Assembly (NCBI RefSeq): GCF_000970085.1
Contig: NZ_CP009506.1
Span: 1,798,001 to 1,862,000, forward strand
DNA: 64,000 nt
Direction of reading: 5' to 3'
Origin: Methanosarcina siciliae T4/M
Lineage (GTDB): Archaea; Halobacteriota; Methanosarcinia; Methanosarcinales; Methanosarcinaceae
How positions within the stretch are numbered: position 1 is the first letter of the stretch; every line of letters begins with the position of its first letter. Positions 9,191 through 17,857 of this stretch are shown here, one piece after another. Made by a program: the position numbers and the translations under genes. The notes under the pieces were generated by a model. It was given only the letters and a program-made list of their open reading frames with translations, was not told the DNA's origin and did no database searches.

Positions 9191-9730
9191 TCAGCAGGGG
9201 TTATATTCCAAAATTTCTCTATCCTTAATCGCATCTGAAGAATAGACTACATGAACAACTTTTCCTTTATATTTCCGAGAAGTCTGTTCAATAAAATAAC
9301 TTTTATCTCCAACGTTTATTTCTCCGAGAATAACATCATCCGTCGCTGTTAATATGGCGTTGCTATTTGCTTCTCCAACAACTGTTCCTTTGTACGTAGA
9401 GCTTTCAGGAGCAGGTATCATGGATCCATTTTCTGTTATAATTACTGCGTCATTACTTACCGAGTCCATTTCCTGAAGATCAAGGTCGAATTCCTGTCCC
9501 AGCAGTTCAAGCGTGACCCGACCATCAGAGACATCATTTAGAAAAGTTGTTGAATTTGTAGTAACAGTTTCAAAATTATCCAGTATCTCATTGAATTTAA
9601 GCGACGTTTTGTCAAAGTCAATATCATTTAGAATATCCGAATTGGCATCCGCTTCAGGTGCAGTTGATAGAACGGCTACTACGCTTAAAATCATTATTGT
9701 TACAAGCAATACACCCGTTCCTAATTTCAT
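9191..9730 (-). CDS. Secreted metalloprotease propeptide-like protein, truncated
   Basis: 179 residues from the ATG at 9730, with GGTGA 8 bases upstream; the frame is open for 18 more codons, but those precede a clear signal peptide (MKLGTGVLLVTIMILSVVAV, then Ala-rich cleavage region). The body has VTLELLGQEFDLDLQEMDSV, YKGTVVGEANSNAILT and KSYFIEQTSRKYKGK, resembling the propeptide of M12B/reprolysin-like zinc proteases. No HExxH catalytic domain follows; the frame stops after LEYNPC. It is either a 3'-truncated protease gene or a stand-alone propeptide-like protein. Confidence in the family is moderate. Confidence 0.55.
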   Translation of the reverse strand: MKLGTGVLLVTIMILSVVAVLSTAPEADANSDILNDIDFDKTSLKFNEILDNFETVTTNSTTFLNDVSDGRVTLELLGQEFDLDLQEMDSVSNDAVIITENGSMIPAPESSTYKGTVVGEANSNAILTATDDVILGEINVGDKSYFIEQTSRKYKGKVVHVVYSSDAIKDREILEYNPC

Positions 9731-9784
9731 ATTTATCTTCACCTGTTTCACCTCTTCTTGTTCCATGATGCAAGATTCAAACAA

Positions 9785-10366
9785 GGTTCGGTATCCCTAA
9801 AACCAACTGCAGCCCCGACTCCGGGAATTCTGGAGTTCAAGCCGATTCTGCAAGTTCAGCTTGAGCCCTCTACCCATTTTTACAATGTAACATAGGAAAA
9901 TTGGACTTAATTTACTAAATTTTTATGGTCAAATCATCTAGTTGAAAGATAAATCCCAATATCGTTTGATTAAAAATTAATCTTATTAATTAGCGCCTTA
10001 ATTGACAACGTAGCTTGATAAAAGAGGAAGAAGCATGATTGTGGATATTCACTCTTGAATAAAGAAACGAACGGTGCGATTTTTACTTTCAGACGATTTA
10101 TTCAAATACATAGCTTGTTGAAAAGAGATTTATGTATTACTTTCACAGTTATTTAAGAAGAAATTATCGTGACACTGATACGACAATTCGAAGAGAGAAT
10201 TGTCGCGGTGCAGAGACGAGTGAACCAGATATATTTCAGTTTGCCAAAGTGTGAAATTGTGCAAGAATCTCTTGCACAAATTCATTGATACCCAGCCTCT
10301 TAGCCATCGAAAAAAACGGGGAAAAAGAAAGTAAATTGCTGGAAAAAATCTCTGGAGAAATGTATA
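9785..10366. other. Intergenic region with a relic of a DUF1016-type gene
   Basis: About 31 bases at 10158-10188 (AAATTATCGTGACACTGATA onward) nearly repeat a stretch inside the next gene (10671-10701), so a fragment of that gene seems to lie in its own upstream region. The relic includes a perfect 9-bp stem hairpin at 10181-10205 (CGACAATTC / GAATTGTCG). Nothing else is recognised. Confidence 0.45.
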
Positions 10367-11419
10367 ATGAGCCGCAGGGATAAACAGGAACTTGGACCGG
10401 CTTCAAACAACTCTATGTTACTGGAAGATATTCGTCATATGATCGAAGCAACTCGCTCTGCAGTGGCTGCTACCGTTAACGCCGGCCTGACGATGCTCTA
10501 CTGGAATATCGGCAAACGCATCAATGAGGAGATCCTCAAAGGTGAACGAGCAGAGTACGGGCAGGAGATTGTAGCTTCACTGGGTCGAGAATTGGCATCT
10601 GAGTACGGCAATGGATTCTCAGTGAAAAACCTGCGTCGGATGATCCAGTTTTCGGAGGTATTCCCGGAAGAGATTGTCGTGACACTGTTGCGACAATTGA
10701 GCTGGTCTCACTTCTTAGTTTTAGTTCCATTAAAAGACCCTCTTCAGCGCGAATTCTATGCTGAGATGTGCCGAATAGAACGCTGGAGTGTGCGCACTCT
10801 GCGAAAGCAGATTGATTCCATGCTGTATGAGCGCACCGCAATTTCACGCAAGCCTGAAGAAGTGATCCGTCACGAACTTGCCAACCTGAGGGACAAGGAT
10901 AGATTGACGCCCGAACTTGTTTTCCGCGACCCTTATGTCCTGGACTTCCTCGGCTTGAAAGACCGTTATCTGGAAAAGGACCTGGAAGATGCAATCCTGC
11001 GCGAACTTGAGTCATTTTTACTGGAACTCGGTGTCGGCTTCGCCTTTGTAGCCAGGCAGCGGCGAATACAAATCGACGACGACGATTTTTACATAGATCT
11101 CCTTTTCTACCACCGTCCCCTGCACAGGCTTATTGCTATCGACCTGAAGCTCGGAAATTTCAAAGCCGAATACAAAGGCCAGATGGAGCTATACCTCCGC
11201 TGGCTGGACAAATACGAAAGGCAGCCGGGAGAAGAATCCCCTCTGGGAATCATTCTCTGCGCCGGAAAGAAAGAGGAACAAATTGAACTGCTGGAACTGA
11301 ACAGTTCCGGTATCCACGTGGCTGAATACCTGACTGAACTGCCACCCCGTGAACTGCTGGCTGAAAGGCTGCAGCGTGCTGTTAAGACTGCGCAGGCAAG
11401 ATTGGAAGTATACGAGTAA
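10367..11419 (+). CDS. DUF1016 (YhcG-type) PD-(D/E)xK nuclease
   Basis: 350 residues. The N-terminal DUF1016 domain has LYWNIGKRINEEIL, YGQEIVASLGRELASEYG, FSVKNLRRMIQFSEVFPE and LSWSHFLVLVPLKDPLQREF. The C-terminal nuclease domain shows DDFYIDLLFYHR near 239-249 and AIDLKLGNFKAEYKGQM near 257-273, giving the Asp, (D/E)-x-K and Gln positions of the PD-(D/E)xK fold. Proteins of this family often accompany type I restriction-modification genes, as here. The start follows GGAG with normal spacing. The gene lies alone between relic sequences and a long gap. Confidence 0.9.
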   Translation: MSRRDKQELGPASNNSMLLEDIRHMIEATRSAVAATVNAGLTMLYWNIGKRINEEILKGERAEYGQEIVASLGRELASEYGNGFSVKNLRRMIQFSEVFPEEIVVTLLRQLSWSHFLVLVPLKDPLQREFYAEMCRIERWSVRTLRKQIDSMLYERTAISRKPEEVIRHELANLRDKDRLTPELVFRDPYVLDFLGLKDRYLEKDLEDAILRELESFLLELGVGFAFVARQRRIQIDDDDFYIDLLFYHRPLHRLIAIDLKLGNFKAEYKGQMELYLRWLDKYERQPGEESPLGIILCAGKKEEQIELLELNSSGIHVAEYLTELPPRELLAERLQRAVKTAQARLEVYE

Positions 11420-12177
11420 TAGAGAAAGATCCTAAGGGCTTTTCAGTTCACCTGTTTCTTCCGAAAAGCGGTCCAGATAGCATCAAGACCGTGGAGAAAT
11501 CTAACTAGACAGGCAAATCTATCACTTATCTATCACCAAAAAGCCCTAATCTATCACCCCGGACCCAAAACATCCGAAAGTTCAATACCTAAAATCTTCC
11601 GATAATCTTCTAATTTTCCGCTGTAATCTTCCGATGGCAAGGCTAATCGTTAAGAAATCGTAAACTCAAATCCATTTATCGTAAAGTCAAAGTCAGATTA
11701 TGAAGACAACGAGCATCCTGTATTGATCACTCCGTGCCCTCAACATCCAAAAGTATGATGCACAAAATCATCCGGGAACGAGTTAAACTTTTTTGAAAGT
11801 TCTTACCCTTACAGTCTTTAAATTACTCCATGATTCTTTCCGACACCCGTTTTTATTTTTTCAATTTCATAGGACCCCGGGCTCTCACCGGGTGCGAAGC
11901 AGCCGGCCTTCTCAAAATGAGAATGAAAAAGAGAGACTAAAAAGCGAAAACATTATTTTTCGAGCTTACACGTAACCTGCTACAGATATAGAAACTGAAA
12001 GAAAAGGAACAGTTTAAGATAGAAGAAACTATCCTTAAATTCGAAAAGATTGTGAAAAAGAGCAAGAATTAAAAAGATTAGTGGATATACCTTCATAGAA
12101 AATTTTCAATTATAAAATTAGAAGCTGATCAAAACCCTCATTATTACACTAAACGAGAACAGATCTCAGGCTAAAAA
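11420..12177. other. Intergenic region before the type I RM operon
   Basis: About 760 bases with no convincing gene. Short direct repeats of CTATCAC occur at 11520-11556. The second copy of the 80-bp direct repeat is at 12054-12133. A 60-codon frame at 11793-11975 lacks a ribosome site and any recognisable feature. Confidence 0.5.
12054..12133 (+). repeat. Direct repeat, copy 2 (partner at 7131-7212)
   Basis: Starts GAAAAAGAGCAAGAATTAAA and ends GAAGCTGATCAAA. One frame reads EKEQELKRLVDIPS then stop, parallel to copy 1, so both look like tails of the same ancestral gene. It lies 45 bp upstream of the small leader ORF of the hsd operon. Confidence 0.65.
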
Positions 12178-12261
12178 ATGAGTGAAAATAACGTTAATCG
12201 AACCGCATTTGTGGAACAGTTACGAGGCTGCATGCCGGGCTTACAGAGGAATAAAAAATGA
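12178..12261 (+). CDS. Possible 27-residue leader ORF overlapping hsdM
   Basis: ATG with AGG about 7 bases upstream, reading MSENNVNRTAFVEQ and ending GLQRNKK. Its TGA overlaps the hsdM start in an ATGA junction, which would couple hsdM translation to it. It has no recognised domain. It could be a leader peptide or the relic of a longer upstream gene. Confidence 0.4.
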   Translation: MSENNVNRTAFVEQLRGCMPGLQRNKK

Positions 12262-13796
12262 TCACCGGTGAACTGAAAAACAAAATAGACCGCATATGGG
12301 ACACTTTCTGGTCCGGCGGGATAGCCAACCCCCTCGAAGTTATCGAACAAATTACCTACCTGCTGTTTTTACGGAGGCTGGACGACCTCCACACGCTGGA
12401 AGAAAACAAATCAGTCCACCTCAAACGCCCAATGGAACGCCGGATTTTTCCCGAAGGCAAGGACGATAAAGACCTCCCCTACGAAGACCTGCGCTGGTCC
12501 CGTTTCAAAAACTTCGCCCCGGCAGAGATGTATACGGTTGTCAGCGAACACGTCTTCCCCTTCCTGCGCACTCTGGGTGGAGACGATTCCACTTATGCCA
12601 AACACATGGAAGGTGCCCGCTTCACCATACCCACGCCTGCTCTGCTTTCAAGAGTGGTTGACCTGCTCGACGACGTGCCGATGGAAGACCGAGACACCAA
12701 AGGCGACCTCTACGAATACATGCTCGGCAAGATCGCATCTGCAGGCCAGAACGGCCAGTTCCGGACCCCACGCCACATAATCCGCCTGATGGTGGAACTT
12801 ACTTCCCCGCAGCCGACAGACATCATATGCGACCCCGCATGCGGGACAGCCGGCTTTCTGGTATGTGCAGGCGAACATCTGCGGGAACACCACCCGAATA
12901 TCCTGCACGACGAAAAGCTGAAACAGCACTTCCACCACGGGATGTTCCACGGTTTCGATTTCGACAACACCATGCTCCGCATAGGCAGCATGAATATGCT
13001 CCTGCACGGCGTGGAAAACCCGGATATCCGCTACCGCGACTCCCTTGCCCAGGACTATGCCAGCGACGAAGAAGCCTACACGCTTGTCCTTGCAAATCCT
13101 CCTTTTGCCGGTTCACTGGACTACGAGAGCACATCAAAGGAACTCCTGAAGGTCGTCAAGACCAAAAAGACCGAACTGCTTTTCGTTGCCCTTTTCATGC
13201 GCCTGCTCAAACCCGGAGGACGGGCTGCTGTTATCGTTCCTGACGGCGTGCTTTTCGGCTCAAGCAAAGCCCATAAGGAACTTCGCCGCATGCTTGTTGA
13301 GGAGCAGAAGCTTGATGCCATTGTTTCCCTTCCGGGCGGCGTTTTCAAGCCCTATGCAGGGGTTTCTACTGCCATCCTCCTTTTCACGAAAACAAATTCA
13401 GGAGGCACGGACCACGTCTGGTTCTACGATATGCAGGCCGACGGCTGGAGCCTTGACGATAAACGGAGCCCGCTTCTGAGCGAGGACAAACTGGGTCCTG
13501 TCCCTTCAACCGGGCTTAGCGAGGAGGAACACGCCAGAAATAACCTTCCTGATGTCCTTGCCCGCTGGCAGGAACGCAATTCCGGCGAACTCAAACGTGC
13601 CAGGACCGAACAGAGCTTCTGCGTGCCAAAAGCCGACATCGCAGCTCAGGGCTACGACCTTTCCCTCAACCGCTACAAGGAAGTTGTGCATGAGGAAGTG
13701 GAATACAGAGCCCCGAAAGAGATACTCGAAAGCCTCGCAAAGCTGGAAGCTGAGATTCAGCAGGGGATGAAAGAACTGGAAGGGATGTTAGGATGA
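12258..13796 (+). CDS. hsdM: Type I restriction-modification system methylase subunit
   Basis: 512 residues. The HsdM_N helical domain (about 1-130; IDRIWDTFWSGGIANPLEVI) is followed by the N6-adenine methyltransferase domain, with motif I DPACGTAGFL near 191-200 and catalytic motif IV NPPF near 280-283. FRTPRHIIRLMVEL and GRAAVIVPDGVLFGSS are typical of the family. It methylates adenine in the target as part of the M2S complex with HsdS, and protects host DNA from HsdR. Length is normal and the frame intact. It overlaps hsdS by ATGA, so the pair is translationally coupled. Confidence 0.95.
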   Translation: MITGELKNKIDRIWDTFWSGGIANPLEVIEQITYLLFLRRLDDLHTLEENKSVHLKRPMERRIFPEGKDDKDLPYEDLRWSRFKNFAPAEMYTVVSEHVFPFLRTLGGDDSTYAKHMEGARFTIPTPALLSRVVDLLDDVPMEDRDTKGDLYEYMLGKIASAGQNGQFRTPRHIIRLMVELTSPQPTDIICDPACGTAGFLVCAGEHLREHHPNILHDEKLKQHFHHGMFHGFDFDNTMLRIGSMNMLLHGVENPDIRYRDSLAQDYASDEEAYTLVLANPPFAGSLDYESTSKELLKVVKTKKTELLFVALFMRLLKPGGRAAVIVPDGVLFGSSKAHKELRRMLVEEQKLDAIVSLPGGVFKPYAGVSTAILLFTKTNSGGTDHVWFYDMQADGWSLDDKRSPLLSEDKLGPVPSTGLSEEEHARNNLPDVLARWQERNSGELKRARTEQSFCVPKADIAAQGYDLSLNRYKEVVHEEVEYRAPKEILESLAKLEAEIQQGMKELEGMLG

Positions 13797-14938
13797 GTGC
13801 AACCTTCGTCAAGCTTGGTTCAGTTGCAGAGTTCATCAATGGTGTTGCTTTCAAGCCAGAGGATTGGGGAGATTCAGGTACAAAGATAATCCGTATTCAG
13901 AATCTTACGGATTCAACCAAACCCTTCAATAGAACCAACCGAACTGTATCTGATAAGTATCACGTTAGGCCCCACGATCTGCTTGTTTCATGGTCTGCAA
14001 CACTTGGCGTTTTTGAGTGGTTTGGACCAGACGAAGCTCTACTAAATCAGCACATATTTCGTGTTTTGCCTGATGAAAATAAAGTAGAAAAGCGTTATCT
14101 TCGCTATGCACTTGAGGGCGCGCTTCTTGATATGCAGCGGCATTTACATGGAGCAACCATGCAACATGTAAACCGAGGCGAATTTCTAAATACAAAGCTG
14201 TTTCTCCCCTCTTTACCAGATCAAGAAAGAATTGCAGATATTCTGGACCGTGCGGAGGCTCTTCGAGCTAAACGTCGAGCAGCCCTTTCCCAGCTTGATG
14301 AACTCGTTCAATCTATTTTTATTGATATGTTTGGCGATCCGCTCAAGAATCCAAAAGAGTGGCAGCAGGTGCAGCTTGGAGACTTAATATTCAGTGCCTC
14401 AGATGGGCCTCACGTTAGCCCACCATATACGGAAGCCGGAATACCTTTCCTTTCAACGCGGCATGTACGAGCAGGGGAGATAATATGGGAGGATTTGAAA
14501 TTTATTAGCCAAGAAGATGCTGAAATTCAGTGGAAAAAGTGCAAACCCGAAAGAGGTGACATTCTATACACGAAGGGTGGAACCACGGGCCTTGCGGCGA
14601 CAGTACAGACGGACCAACCATTTGCTATCTGGGTTCATGTTTCACTCCTGAAGCCTGACCCGCAGAAGGTAGACTCTATATGGTTAGAATCGATGCTTAA
14701 TAACGAGTTCTGCTACCGACAGTCACAGGTATTGACACACGGAATTGCGAATCGAGATCTGGGCTTAACCCGGATGGTTAAAATCAAAATGTTCCTTCCC
14801 CCTATCTCCCTTCAGAAAGACTTCGCTCTTCGTGTAGTAGCCTTACAGAAACTAAAAACACAGCACGAAGCCTCATTGACAGAACTTGATGAGCTTTTTG
14901 CCTCTCTTCAGTATCGGGCTTTCAGGGGTGAACTATAA
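13793..14938 (+). CDS. hsdS: Type I restriction-modification specificity subunit
   Basis: 381 residues with two target recognition domains. TRD1 (about 1-140) starts FVKLGSVAEFINGVAFKPED and TRD2 (about 185-325) starts WQQVQLGDLIFSASDGPHVS. Each is followed by a coiled-coil spacer: LDRAEALRAKRRAALSQLDE after the first and LQKLKTQHEASLTELDELFA after the second. The bipartite DNA site recognised cannot be read from sequence. It overlaps hsdM upstream, and is followed after one base by the TIGR02391 gene. No frameshift is seen, so the system appears to have one fixed specificity in this window. Confidence 0.95.
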   Translation: MSATFVKLGSVAEFINGVAFKPEDWGDSGTKIIRIQNLTDSTKPFNRTNRTVSDKYHVRPHDLLVSWSATLGVFEWFGPDEALLNQHIFRVLPDENKVEKRYLRYALEGALLDMQRHLHGATMQHVNRGEFLNTKLFLPSLPDQERIADILDRAEALRAKRRAALSQLDELVQSIFIDMFGDPLKNPKEWQQVQLGDLIFSASDGPHVSPPYTEAGIPFLSTRHVRAGEIIWEDLKFISQEDAEIQWKKCKPERGDILYTKGGTTGLAATVQTDQPFAIWVHVSLLKPDPQKVDSIWLESMLNNEFCYRQSQVLTHGIANRDLGLTRMVKIKMFLPPISLQKDFALRVVALQKLKTQHEASLTELDELFASLQYRAFRGEL

Positions 14939-14939
14939 G

Positions 14940-15743
14940 ATGAGTGCAGTTCCGCCATTCTCAGAAGGTCAAATTGAAGCACTTGCGCAATTGCTTGGAG
15001 AATGCGGAACTGGTAGCGATATTTCTCGATTTTTTATCCGTAAGGGCTTGGTGGATAATTCCGGTGAGTCTACAAAATGGAAACGGCTTTATTGGGTATT
15101 CTTGGAATGCCAAAAACAACACCAGTGCGCGAATCTGATAGTTGACTTTATTCAATCTTTTCTAACCCCCGCTCGTTTCGTAGGGCGCAATGACGAGTTT
15201 GAAGCAAATCGCCAGCATCTAAACACTATACTTTCGTTCTCAGGTTTGGAATACGGGAAGGATGGAAAATTCAGGCAGTGTAAGATTGCAAAAACTCTCG
15301 ATGAAGCTGAAAAAAGGGCACGGACTATCCGGGCAAAGTTTCAGGGAAGACAAATACATTCGGAAGTCTTGAAGTATTGCCGACCTGAGCTTTTGCAGGA
15401 TAATTATTTCCATGCGGTATTTGAAGCTTCTAAGGGATTAGCTCAGCGGATAAGAGATCTTTCTGGGGTACAGACAGATGGCGCTGCTCTTATCGATAAG
15501 GTTTTTTCAATAGAAAAGCCGATCTTGGCAATTAATTCATTGCGAACTGAGACCGAAAGATCTGAACACAAAGGTTTTGCTCTACTTTTAAAAGGTTGTT
15601 TTGCAGCTGTTCGTAATCCATTAGCTCACGAACCAAAAATACTCTGGCAGGGTGAAGATGATGCTGCTGATTATCTTTCTCTTATCTCACTCCTGCATAG
15701 GAAACTGGATGAGTCTACCGTGACAGAACTAAAAGGAGACTGA
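14940..15743 (+). CDS. TIGR02391 family protein inside the type I RM operon
   Basis: 267 residues from the ATG at 14940, one base after the hsdS stop and with AGGGGTGA 9 bases upstream. The frame extends further 5' but only inside hsdS. The C-terminal half has the family pattern: FEASKGLAQRIRDLSG, DGAALIDKVFS, then GFALLLKGCFAAVRNPLAHE, with the RNP-x-AH motif shared with HEPN-like and Abi-type proteins. TIGR02391 proteins are common in restriction and abortive-infection loci. An RNase activity through the R-N-x3-H motif is a possibility, not shown. It is co-transcribed with hsdMS and the DUF262 gene. Confidence 0.75.
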   Translation: MSAVPPFSEGQIEALAQLLGECGTGSDISRFFIRKGLVDNSGESTKWKRLYWVFLECQKQHQCANLIVDFIQSFLTPARFVGRNDEFEANRQHLNTILSFSGLEYGKDGKFRQCKIAKTLDEAEKRARTIRAKFQGRQIHSEVLKYCRPELLQDNYFHAVFEASKGLAQRIRDLSGVQTDGAALIDKVFSIEKPILAINSLRTETERSEHKGFALLLKGCFAAVRNPLAHEPKILWQGEDDAADYLSLISLLHRKLDESTVTELKGD

Positions 15744-15748
15744 TTTTT

Positions 15749-17857
15749 ATGAAAGCTACTGAAGCCAAATTACTTGATTTTCTCAGGAAATCCCCCCAAT
15801 TTGTAATTCCAATCTATCAGCGCACATACTCATGGACTGAAAAAGAGTGTCTGCAACTGTGGGACGATATCCTGCGTACAGGTAGTAATGACGAAATCTC
15901 AGCCCACTTCGTCGGCTCTATTGTCTACATAGAAAAAGGGATCTATCAGGTATCCAGCCAGTCTCCTCTGCTCGTAATCGACGGCCAGCAGCGTTTGACC
16001 ACAGTAACCCTGCTGATAGCTGCCCTTTCCAGAGCGCTTGACCAATTGGATGAAGAAAAACGTGAGCCTCTGGATGGATTTTCTCCGCGCAAATTGCGCA
16101 ATTATTATCTGCTCAACCCGGAAGAAGAAGGAGAAAGGCACTACAAGCTTATCCTGTCGCAGACAGATAAAGACTCACTCACCTCTATTGTCGGCAGCAG
16201 AGAGCAGCCAAAAGAGTACTCTCTGAGGGTGATGGAGAATTTCAAACTTTTTGAATCATGGATTGCCGGGTGTAAAGACGATCTCATGCCCCTGTGTAAA
16301 GGGCTGGCCAAGCTTGTAGTGGTGGATATTGCACTTAACCGCGATCAGGACAACCCGCAGCTTATTTTTGAAAGCATGAACTCAACCGGTAAAGAGCTCA
16401 GCCAGGCTGACCTGATCCGCAACTATATTTTGATGGGGCTGGAACCGCAGTTGCAGACAAGGCTTTATGAACAGTTCTGGCGGCCAATGGAAGTGGATTT
16501 TGGACAGGAAGCCTACAGTGACCAGTTCGACGGTTTCATGCGCCACTATTTGACTGTTAAAACCGGAGAGATTCCCAGAATAGGGGAAGTGTATGAGGCG
16601 TTTAAAGTTCACGCCAGTTCCACAAAAACGGCACATGCAGGAGTAGAAGCGCTTGTAGCCGACATCCGGACCTTTTCCCGCTACTTCTGCGCTATGGCGC
16701 TCGGAAAAGAGAAAGATCCGAATTTGAAACTTGCATTCAACGACTTACGCGAGCTTAGAGTAGATGTAGCTTATCCATTCTTGCTCGAACTTTATCATGA
16801 CTATGCAACCGGAATGCTGTCAAGGGAAGATTTTGTTGCAGCAGTTCGGCTGATCGAATCCTATGTGTTCCGGCGTGCTATCTGTTCTATTCCCACAAAC
16901 TCGATGAACAAGACCTTTGCAACCTTTTCCAGATATCTAAAAAAGGATCATTATCTCAAAAGCATCCAAGTACACTTTTTTCAGTTGCCTTCATATCGCC
17001 GCTTTCCAAACGATGAGGAGTTCAAGCGTGAATTGAAAATCCGGGACATCTACAACTTCCGAAGTCGCAGCTATTGGATCAGACGTTTGGAAAACTACGA
17101 ACGTAAAGAACGTGTGCAGGTAGATGAGTACACTATCGAGCATATAATGCCTCAGAATGAGAATCTCCCCACTGCCTGGGAAACAGAACTTGGCATAGAG
17201 TGGAAACGAATTCATGAAACGTGGCTGCATACCCTTGGCAACCTCACACTCACTGGCTACAATTCAGAATATAGTGACAGGGCTTTCGCAGAGAAACGTG
17301 ACATGCCTGGCGGTTTTAAGGAAAGCCCGCTCAAACTCAATAAAGGACTTGGTCAGCTCGACCGGTGGAATGAAGAGACTATCAAAGAAAGGGCAAGCGG
17401 GCTGGCAGAAATAGCTCTTAATGTATGGGCAATGCCAAAACTGACTACCGATACCCTTGAGGCGTACAGGCCAAAGGATACAGTATCTGGTTACACAATT
17501 GAAGACCATCCATACCTGTTAACGGGAACAGTGCATGAGCTTTTCGAAGCCTTCCGCAAGGAAGTCTTGGCTCTTGATCCCTGTGTAACCGAGGAGTTTC
17601 TCAAGCTTTATGTCGCCTATAAAGCTGAGACTAATTTTGTGGATGTGGTACCACAAGCTAAACGGCTGATCCTGTCGCTCAATCTGCCTTTTTCTGATAT
17701 AAACGACCCAAGAGGACTCTGCAAGGATGTTTCCGATTTTGGTTGCTGGGGTAATGGCGACGTAAAAGTAGGCCTAGGATCACTGAACGAACTGCCCTAT
17801 GTAATAGGTCTGGTGCGGCAATCTTTCGAACACCAGATGGGTAACGGAGGATATTAA
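15749..17857 (+). CDS. DUF262/DUF1524 HNH protein, GmrSD-like
   Basis: 702 residues. The N-terminal DUF262 domain has FVIPIYQRTYSWTEKECLQLW and LLVIDGQQRLTTVTLLIAAL (residues 76-95), the ParB/Srx-like DGQQR signature with proposed nucleotide use. The central helical region is followed by DUF1524 with YTIEHIMPQNENLPTAW (His near 464) and HTLGNLTLTGYNSEYSDRAF, the HNH nuclease pattern. The last 110 residues look like DUF5655. This is the architecture of GmrSD-type IV enzymes that cut modified DNA. GGAG precedes the start. It lies between the TIGR02391 gene and hsdR, with a one-base overlap to hsdR (TAATG). Confidence 0.9.
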   Translation: MKATEAKLLDFLRKSPQFVIPIYQRTYSWTEKECLQLWDDILRTGSNDEISAHFVGSIVYIEKGIYQVSSQSPLLVIDGQQRLTTVTLLIAALSRALDQLDEEKREPLDGFSPRKLRNYYLLNPEEEGERHYKLILSQTDKDSLTSIVGSREQPKEYSLRVMENFKLFESWIAGCKDDLMPLCKGLAKLVVVDIALNRDQDNPQLIFESMNSTGKELSQADLIRNYILMGLEPQLQTRLYEQFWRPMEVDFGQEAYSDQFDGFMRHYLTVKTGEIPRIGEVYEAFKVHASSTKTAHAGVEALVADIRTFSRYFCAMALGKEKDPNLKLAFNDLRELRVDVAYPFLLELYHDYATGMLSREDFVAAVRLIESYVFRRAICSIPTNSMNKTFATFSRYLKKDHYLKSIQVHFFQLPSYRRFPNDEEFKRELKIRDIYNFRSRSYWIRRLENYERKERVQVDEYTIEHIMPQNENLPTAWETELGIEWKRIHETWLHTLGNLTLTGYNSEYSDRAFAEKRDMPGGFKESPLKLNKGLGQLDRWNEETIKERASGLAEIALNVWAMPKLTTDTLEAYRPKDTVSGYTIEDHPYLLTGTVHELFEAFRKEVLALDPCVTEEFLKLYVAYKAETNFVDVVPQAKRLILSLNLPFSDINDPRGLCKDVSDFGCWGNGDVKVGLGSLNELPYVIGLVRQSFEHQMGNGGY

